Positions 15,300-18,511 of a stretch of DNA of 18,511 nucleotides are shown here, in pieces (position 1 is the stretch's first letter; every line of letters starts with the position of its first letter). The notes beneath the pieces were generated by a model. The model did no database searches. It saw only the letters and a list, made by a program, of their open reading frames with translations, and was not told the origin of the DNA. Both the position numbers and the translations under genes were made by a program. Where the stretch lies: NCBI GenBank assembly GCA_034435395.1, contig DAOTXK010000218.1, forward strand, positions 1 to 18,511, read 5' to 3'. Source of the DNA: DAOTXK01 sp034435395. Lineage in GTDB: Bacteria; Chloroflexota; Anaerolineae; Aggregatilineales; Ch27.

Positions 15300-16628
15300 T
15301 CAAGGATTATACCCCAGACGCTCCAAGGCACGACGCGCCAGCACGTCAAAACCCTCAGGACGCGGGTGATCCAACAAACGCGCCCAGGTCTCAAGGGCCA
15401 TTGCCGGCTGGCCCTGGTTCTGATACATCAGGCCCCGGTAGTACAGCGCCCGTGGATTATCCGATTGCAGCAGCAACGCGGTCGTGATCGCCTCCTCTGA
15501 GGCGGCCAGCGCCCCCCGGTTGAACAAAGCCCAGGCGTATGCCGTCTGAAGGTCAGCATCTCCCGGCTGCCGGGCGACTGCCTCTTGCAGCACCGTCAGG
15601 CCATTACCTTCCAGGTTATAGGATTCTTCGGCGTAAAACATCGCCAGCATGGTCAGGAATTGCTGGTCCGCCGGCGCTAGCGCCACCGCTGCCTGGAGCC
15701 AGCGCTCCGCTGCGGGCAGGTCGCCGTTCAACCGACAGGCATTCCCAAGCTCAGCGGCCAGAGCGGGGTTATCCGGCGCTCGCCGCTGGGCCTCGGCCAG
15801 CATCAACTGTGACCGGGCATAATCCCCGACGGCCCGCCACATCAGACCGTACAGGTAGAGCACCAGTGGCTCCTCCGGAGCCAGCGCCAGCGCCTGGTCA
15901 AAGGCCAGTGAGGCATCTTTGTCCTGCTTGGCACGGGCCAGGCCCAGATAAGCCCAGCCGTCTGCATATCCAGGATCAAGGGTGACAGCCGCATCGAAAG
16001 CATATTCGGCCTGGGACCAATATTCCAGCGCCATCAATGCCGTGCCGATCCGGGCATATTGATAGGCAGGCGCAGCCAGCTCTGCCTCACTGATGGCCGC
16101 CTGAAGCCGGCGCGCATCTTCCTCCAGAACGGGGTCTCCCCAGGCAAAGGACAGATGATCATGGGCCTGACGCATGTCATGAGCGGCCAGCAGCACGCCC
16201 AGCTCGAAGTGGGCGGCGGGGTCTTCCGGCAGCGCGTGTAAAATGCCGGTCAGCGCCTGGCGGGCGGCGTTCCAGTCGGCACGGGCCTGGTACATGGTCG
16301 CCAGTTGACGCCAGATGGCGGGGGCGTTGGTTTCCTCAGCCGCCACCCAGAGATGCGCCAGAGCCGCGTCGCCGTCCCCGATCGACAGATACGCCTCAGC
16401 CATGGCGCGGTGCTGGTCGGCGCCAAGCGCTGCCGGCTGAGTGCCGGCGATCCCGGCAAATAAAATTTCGGTGGGCAGTCCCGGCGCACGCGGCTCAGCA
16501 CCCGGCGCGGTCTCAACCGCGAAATACTGCCGCCATACGAGAGGAGTGAGCAACAAAATCAGGACCCCCAAAGCTGCCAACGACAGTCCGGCTGTCCTGA
16601 TCGACTGACGGCATGAGGCATCTCGCAT
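15300..16628 (-). CDS. Membrane-anchored tetratricopeptide-repeat protein
   Basis: A 442-residue protein. One membrane segment lies at about 13-30 (AGLSLAALGVLILLLTPLVW), with a short basic N-terminus inside, so the repeat region should face outside. From about residue 70 to the end the sequence is mostly TPR units, seen in AEAYLSIGDGDAALAHL, YADGWAYLGLARAKQD, EYWSQAEYAFDAAVTLDPGY and ALYYRGLMYQNQGQPAMALETWARLLDHP. I count roughly eight to ten repeats. TPR arrays bind proteins; no partner can be named. It begins 5 nt after the response regulator stop, so both are cotranscribed. The following 198 nt to the lipoprotein start hold that gene's promoter and nothing else I recognise. Confidence 0.85.
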   Translation of the reverse strand: MRDASCRQSIRTAGLSLAALGVLILLLTPLVWRQYFAVETAPGAEPRAPGLPTEILFAGIAGTQPAALGADQHRAMAEAYLSIGDGDAALAHLWVAAEETNAPAIWRQLATMYQARADWNAARQALTGILHALPEDPAAHFELGVLLAAHDMRQAHDHLSFAWGDPVLEEDARRLQAAISEAELAAPAYQYARIGTALMALEYWSQAEYAFDAAVTLDPGYADGWAYLGLARAKQDKDASLAFDQALALAPEEPLVLYLYGLMWRAVGDYARSQLMLAEAQRRAPDNPALAAELGNACRLNGDLPAAERWLQAAVALAPADQQFLTMLAMFYAEESYNLEGNGLTVLQEAVARQPGDADLQTAYAWALFNRGALAASEEAITTALLLQSDNPRALYYRGLMYQNQGQPAMALETWARLLDHPRPEGFDVLARRALERLGYNP

Positions 16629-16633
16629 AGGTG

Positions 16634-17332
16634 TTAGCGGGGCAAGTCGACACCTTCACCCGGTTGGGCTGAAGTATCCTCAGTGTTATCGGCTGCCACC
16701 CCGGTGCGGCCGGTCCATTCACCTTCCAGCATCCGCTGAATGAACTCTGGCAGGGGCCCCTGTTCGACGACAGGCCGCTGTTCGGTAGCATTCTCCTTCC
16801 GGTATCGGCTGGCCAACGCCTGACCCACCACCTGCTCCACTTCATTGGGCGTGAATGGTTTGAGCAGATAACTGTGAACGCCCTGCAACTTGCCCATCAA
16901 CCGGTTGGCCGGGTCTCCGTGAGCGGTGATCACAATCACGAGCGGGCGGTCCTCTTCGTCGCGGTCCTTGATGGCGTCCATCAGCTTCCACCCGGTCTTA
17001 TCGGGCAGGCCAATATCCAGCAGAATCACATCCGGATGTTCCGCTTCATAGACACTCAATGCCCGCTCGACGTGTGTTTCATGGAAGGCGAAGATGTTGA
17101 TCCGCTCCAGGGTGGCGGCGATGACCTCAGCCAGTTCAGTCGCATCCTCCACGATAAGCACTTTGTACGGAACTTCCTGTTGACTGGCCGGAGCGACTTC
17201 GGGCCTCACCGCCGCTTCCAACACGTCTTCCTTCGGCTCGATGGGTGCCGACTCGGCAGCAATCGCTTCTTCGTTGGTCTGCCTGGCCACACGAGCAAGC
17301 GGCACCTGAGACACCCTCAGTTTCGAACTCAT
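16634..17332 (-). CDS. Stand-alone response regulator (REC domain)
   Basis: A 232-residue protein. A polar N-terminal extension (1-54) is followed by one receiver domain (about 57-178). All key residues are present: acidic pair E62-D63, phosphoacceptor D106 (VILLDIGLP), T136 (VIVITAHGD) and K158 (YLLKPF). The C-terminal about 50 residues are polar and match no output domain I know, so it probably acts by protein contact. No histidine kinase gene is nearby. A GGAGG site lies 6-7 nt before the ATG. It shares a transcript with the TPR protein and likely uses the TGC-TATAAT box at 17454-17462, which would give a long leader of about 115 nt. Confidence 0.9.
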   Translation of the reverse strand: MSSKLRVSQVPLARVARQTNEEAIAAESAPIEPKEDVLEAAVRPEVAPASQQEVPYKVLIVEDATELAEVIAATLERINIFAFHETHVERALSVYEAEHPDVILLDIGLPDKTGWKLMDAIKDRDEEDRPLVIVITAHGDPANRLMGKLQGVHSYLLKPFTPNEVEQVVGQALASRYRKENATEQRPVVEQGPLPEFIQRMLEGEWTGRTGVAADNTEDTSAQPGEGVDLPR

Positions 17333-17453
17333 TACATCCTCCGGAAGTTCGCCGGATTAAGCGTCCCATTCGACCGGAATAGAACCATCCGATTCGCCGG
17401 AAAACATGAATAGCCTGTGAATAAGACCGTCAATTCACCAGCCACTTTAATTG

Positions 17454-17462
17454 ATTATAGCA
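17454..17462 (-). promoter_or_regulatory. Extended -10 promoter of response regulator-TPR operon
   Basis: The minus strand reads TGC-TATAAT, a perfect extended -10. The start point would be near 17447, leaving a 5' leader of about 115 nt before the regulator ATG at 17332. The TTGACG inside that leader (17433-17428, minus) has no good -10 at correct spacing. Confidence 0.5.
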
Positions 17463-17555
17463 TAGACCCCGACGCCAGCAGCAACCGACATCCCACCAAC
17501 CACCACCAAAGCCCCTTCCCTGCGGTGACATTCCCGGCGTCCCCGATTTCCATAA

Positions 17556-17583
17556 TTGACAATTGAACCAGAGGCGCTAAAAT
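17556..17583 (+). promoter_or_regulatory. Sigma70-type promoter of tRNA-Phe
   Basis: A perfect TTGACA (17556-17561), a 16-nt spacer and TAAAAT (17578-17583). The predicted start is near 17590, about 8 nt before the mature tRNA 5' end. Confidence 0.75.
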
Positions 17584-17597
17584 ACCTGTCGTGCCAT

Positions 17598-17670
17598 GCC
17601 GAGGTAGCTCAGTTGGTAGAGCACTTGACTGAAAATCAAGGGGTCACCAGTTCAAGTCTGGTCCTCGGCA
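17598..17670 (+). tRNA. trnF: tRNA-Phe (GAA)
   Basis: A 73-nt cloverleaf. The acceptor stem GCCGAGG pairs with CCTCGGC, with discriminator A. The D-arm is GCTC-AGTTGGTA-GAGC. The anticodon stem CTTGA/TCAAG encloses CTGAAAA with anticodon GAA. The T-arm ACCAG-TTCAAGT-CTGGT is complete. CCA is not encoded: the next bases are CTGG. It has its own TTGACA/TAAAAT promoter. Confidence 0.97.
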
Positions 17671-17841
17671 CTGGCAAACAGGCGGACTTGTAAACGAAAG
17701 TTCGCAAGCCCGTTTGGGCGCAAGTCTCTGACCACCAGCGAAAACTGATGGCCAGCGGCGGCCGCACGCGCCTCCCTCTGCTCGTGAACAGAAAGCGCGT
17801 GCGGCTTCCGCAGGCTCTCCGCTTGCCAACGGGGAGCCTGC
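17671..17841. other. Inverted-repeat-rich segment after tRNA-Phe; candidate structured RNA
   Basis: No convincing protein gene lies here. Directly after the tRNA, CTGGC (17671-17675) can pair with GCCAG (17751-17755). That stem encloses GACTTG/CAAGTC (17685-17690 with 17721-17726), GCCC-GTTT-GGGC (17708-17719) and CCACCAG/CTGATGG (17732-17738 with 17745-17751, one mismatch). Next come an 11-bp perfect repeat GCCGCACGCGC/GCGCGTGCGGC (17761-17771 with 17795-17805) and a 12-bp hairpin (17810-17821 with 17830-17841, one G-U pair). So many stems in 170 nt suggest an RNA product. It could be read with the tRNA on the plus strand or independently on the minus strand. I could not match it to RNase P, SRP, tmRNA or 6S RNA signatures. 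Confidence 0.45.
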
Positions 17842-17871
17842 CCCTTCAAGACTACCTTCTTTCCAGGGTGG

Positions 17872-18031
17872 CTGCAAGACGATACTCTGCACACCGTCGC
17901 CCCATGTGGTGAAGAAGAAGGCGAGGACAGGTCAGGAGTTTTTTCGGTGGGGGGACACCAAAACCCTGGGGGGAAGAGGATGCCTCGCCTTCTTCAAACG
18001 GGGAAGCCGGACTCGAACCGGTATCTTGCAG
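17872..18031. repeat. Nested long-range inverted repeats around the tRNA-like element
   Basis: GAAGAAGGCGAGG (17914-17926) and its exact complement CCTCGCCTTCTTC (17983-17995) form a perfect 13-bp repeat with a 56-nt loop. Outside it, CTGCAAGACGATAC (17872-17885) is complementary, apart from a 2-nt bulge, to GTATCTTGCAG (18021-18031). The latter is the 3' half of the anticodon arm of the tRNA-like element. The two helices are nested. A further 7-bp repeat, CCAGGGT (17863-17869) with ACCCTGG (17963-17969), would cross them as a pseudoknot or is chance. No U-run follows either arm, so this is not a simple terminator. Confidence 0.5.
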
Positions 18032-18066
18032 TCTCGCTGCACGTTTTGCCATTAAACTACCCCCGT
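17998..18066 (-). pseudogene. tRNA-like cloverleaf with abnormal anticodon arm (degenerate tRNA?)
   Basis: On the minus strand, ACGGGGG pairs with TCCCCGT (one G-U), followed by TA, a perfect D-arm (GTTT-AATGGCA-AAAC, typical of tRNA-Gly) and a T-arm CCGG-TTCGAGT-CCGG with the invariant TTCGA. The anticodon arm is TGCAG-CGAGA-CTGCA: a perfect 5-bp stem but only a 5-nt loop, two short of the universal seven. A 7-nt loop leaves C at position 33 and a 4-bp stem. The T-stem also needs one extra base before the acceptor strand. No anticodon can be assigned with confidence. It may be a decayed tRNA, or a tRNA-like domain of a larger RNA. Confidence 0.5.
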
Positions 18067-18231
18067 AAAAACCAATCTTACTGACAGCCCCTTGTGGATA
18101 CGCTGTTGACCCGCCTGTGGAATTTCGCTACCTCTGCCCGGCCCTTTAAGCTCCATTGGCCCTCCCACCGCCCTCACTCAACTGCTCCACCATCGCACGG
18201 GTGTAACCTTCGTTCGGGCTGTATGCCGGAG
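18067..18231. other. Non-coding stretch without clear features
   Basis: No credible protein gene and no strong hairpin is seen. On the minus strand TAAGAT (18082-18077), shortly before the tRNA-like element, could be a weak -10, without a -35. The minus-strand segment GCGATGGTGGAGC at 18195-18183 is discussed with the neighbouring hairpin block. Confidence 0.3.
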
Positions 18232-18436
18232 GCCGCCGTCCCTGGCTAACGAGGGCTTTCCCCTCACGCCAGGTTTCCAGCCTACTCCCTGACGGTTTCG
18301 GCTTTGTTGCACCGGTTCGGCTCCTCTGCTTACGCTTCGACCGGGGGACATGTCCGCGTGGTTTCGTACCCCACGCCGCAGGAGCATTCCCTGCGACCCC
18401 GAGCCGGCGGGTTATGTGCCACAACGCGGAACGGCT
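18232..18436. ncRNA. Candidate structured RNA: run of consecutive and nested hairpins
   Basis: GCCG (18232-18235) and CCGTC (18236-18240) pair with GACGG (18291-18295) and CGGC (18299-18302). They enclose CCTGGC/GCCAGG (18241-18246 with 18268-18273), topped by GAGGG/CCCTC (18251-18255 with 18261-18265). Then follow GCGTGG/CCACGC (18356-18361 with 18371-18376), CGCAGG/CCTGCG (18377-18382 with 18390-18395) and AGCCG/CGGCT (18402-18406 with 18432-18436). On the minus strand the top loop reads GAAAG, a GNRA-like loop, which slightly favours that strand. The sequence downstream on that strand (GTGCGATGGTGGAGC, 18197-18183) weakly recalls HEARO/omega RNAs of IscB elements as I remember them. No iscB follows. 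Confidence 0.4.
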
Positions 18437-18466
18437 GAGGCCTGACGATTCCCTTACGCGAGTTCC

Positions 18467-18495
18467 TTGACCGCCAGAGAGAAGCCCTCTATACT
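18467..18495 (+). promoter_or_regulatory. Near-consensus sigma70 promoter directed out of the window
   Basis: TTGACC (18467-18472), a 17-nt spacer and TATACT (18490-18495): two mismatches to consensus and ideal spacing. The start point would be near 18502, only 9 nt from the window edge. The transcribed gene therefore lies beyond the window. Confidence 0.6.
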
Positions 18496-18511
18496 GGGGG
18501 TGACTGAAAAG

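Noticed and set aside
17644..17892. Minus-strand open frames running across tRNA-Phe
   Set aside because: They end within the complement of the tRNA gene and cover the strong hairpins; the typical CRGPDLNW end is just the antisense of tRNA-Phe.
17921..17996. SRP RNA or terminator reading of the GGTCAGG and 13-bp repeat region
   Set aside because: GGTCAGG occurs, but the diagnostic GGAAGCAGC of SRP RNA is absent. The 13-bp repeat has a 56-nt loop and no U-run, so it is not a standard terminator.
18146..18424. Minus-strand 92-codon open frame over the right-hand hairpin block
   Set aside because: Basic, low-complexity translation with no motif and no clear ribosome site. The DNA is better explained by consecutive RNA hairpins.
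17998..18511. tmRNA or RNase P RNA on the minus strand
   Set aside because: I looked for the tmRNA 5' GGATTCGAC-type motif and the RNase P GAGGAAAGTCC and ACAGAA...GGCTTA motifs and found none.

Overview
The window looks like chromosomal DNA of a GC-rich bacterium, most likely a Chloroflexota (Anaerolineae-like) member. That assignment is an inference. It rests mainly on a three-gene set (PI-kinase-like TIGR03843 family, DUF3090, MSMEG_4193-type histidine phosphatase) that I know chiefly from Actinobacteria and also from Chloroflexi. It stands here without the mycothiol gene mshC that flanks it in mycobacteria. Most other genes are housekeeping types (ComM/YifB, YbeY, YqeY, HIT, 7TM-HD phosphodiesterase).

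Layout. 1-1379 (-): 5' part of a GH2 beta-glucuronidase, cut by the window edge. 1547-3088 (+): ComM/YifB AAA+ ATPase, divergent from the glucuronidase across a short region with two overlapping -10 boxes. 3241-6068 (+): a tight lutABC operon for L-lactate oxidation with gene overlaps of 11 and 14 nt, behind an extended -10 promoter. 6132-8845 (-): histidine phosphatase, DUF3090, PI-kinase-like protein and an SRPBCC protein. 8961-13880 (-): yqeY, 7TM-HD phosphodiesterase (pgpH-like), ybeY, dgkA and a membrane-anchored GH18-like protein, with junctions that overlap or nearly touch. 13939-15101 (-): HIT protein and a lipoprotein with its own promoter. 15300-17332 (-): a stand-alone response regulator followed 5 nt later by a membrane-anchored TPR protein.

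17598-18511: a tRNA-Phe (+) with a good sigma70 promoter, then about 840 bases with no convincing protein gene. This stretch is rich in inverted repeats. It holds a tRNA-like cloverleaf on the minus strand whose anticodon arm is too short, two separate blocks of consecutive and nested hairpins, and at the very end a near-consensus sigma70 promoter pointing out of the window. The right-hand hairpin block has a weak, from-memory resemblance to IscB-associated (HEARO/omega) RNA, but no iscB is present. This is the least explained part of the window.

Several promoters share one design: a TGN-TATAAT-type extended -10 without a recognisable -35, placed 25-50 nt before the start codon. They help choose start codons for lutA, yqeY and the lipoprotein.
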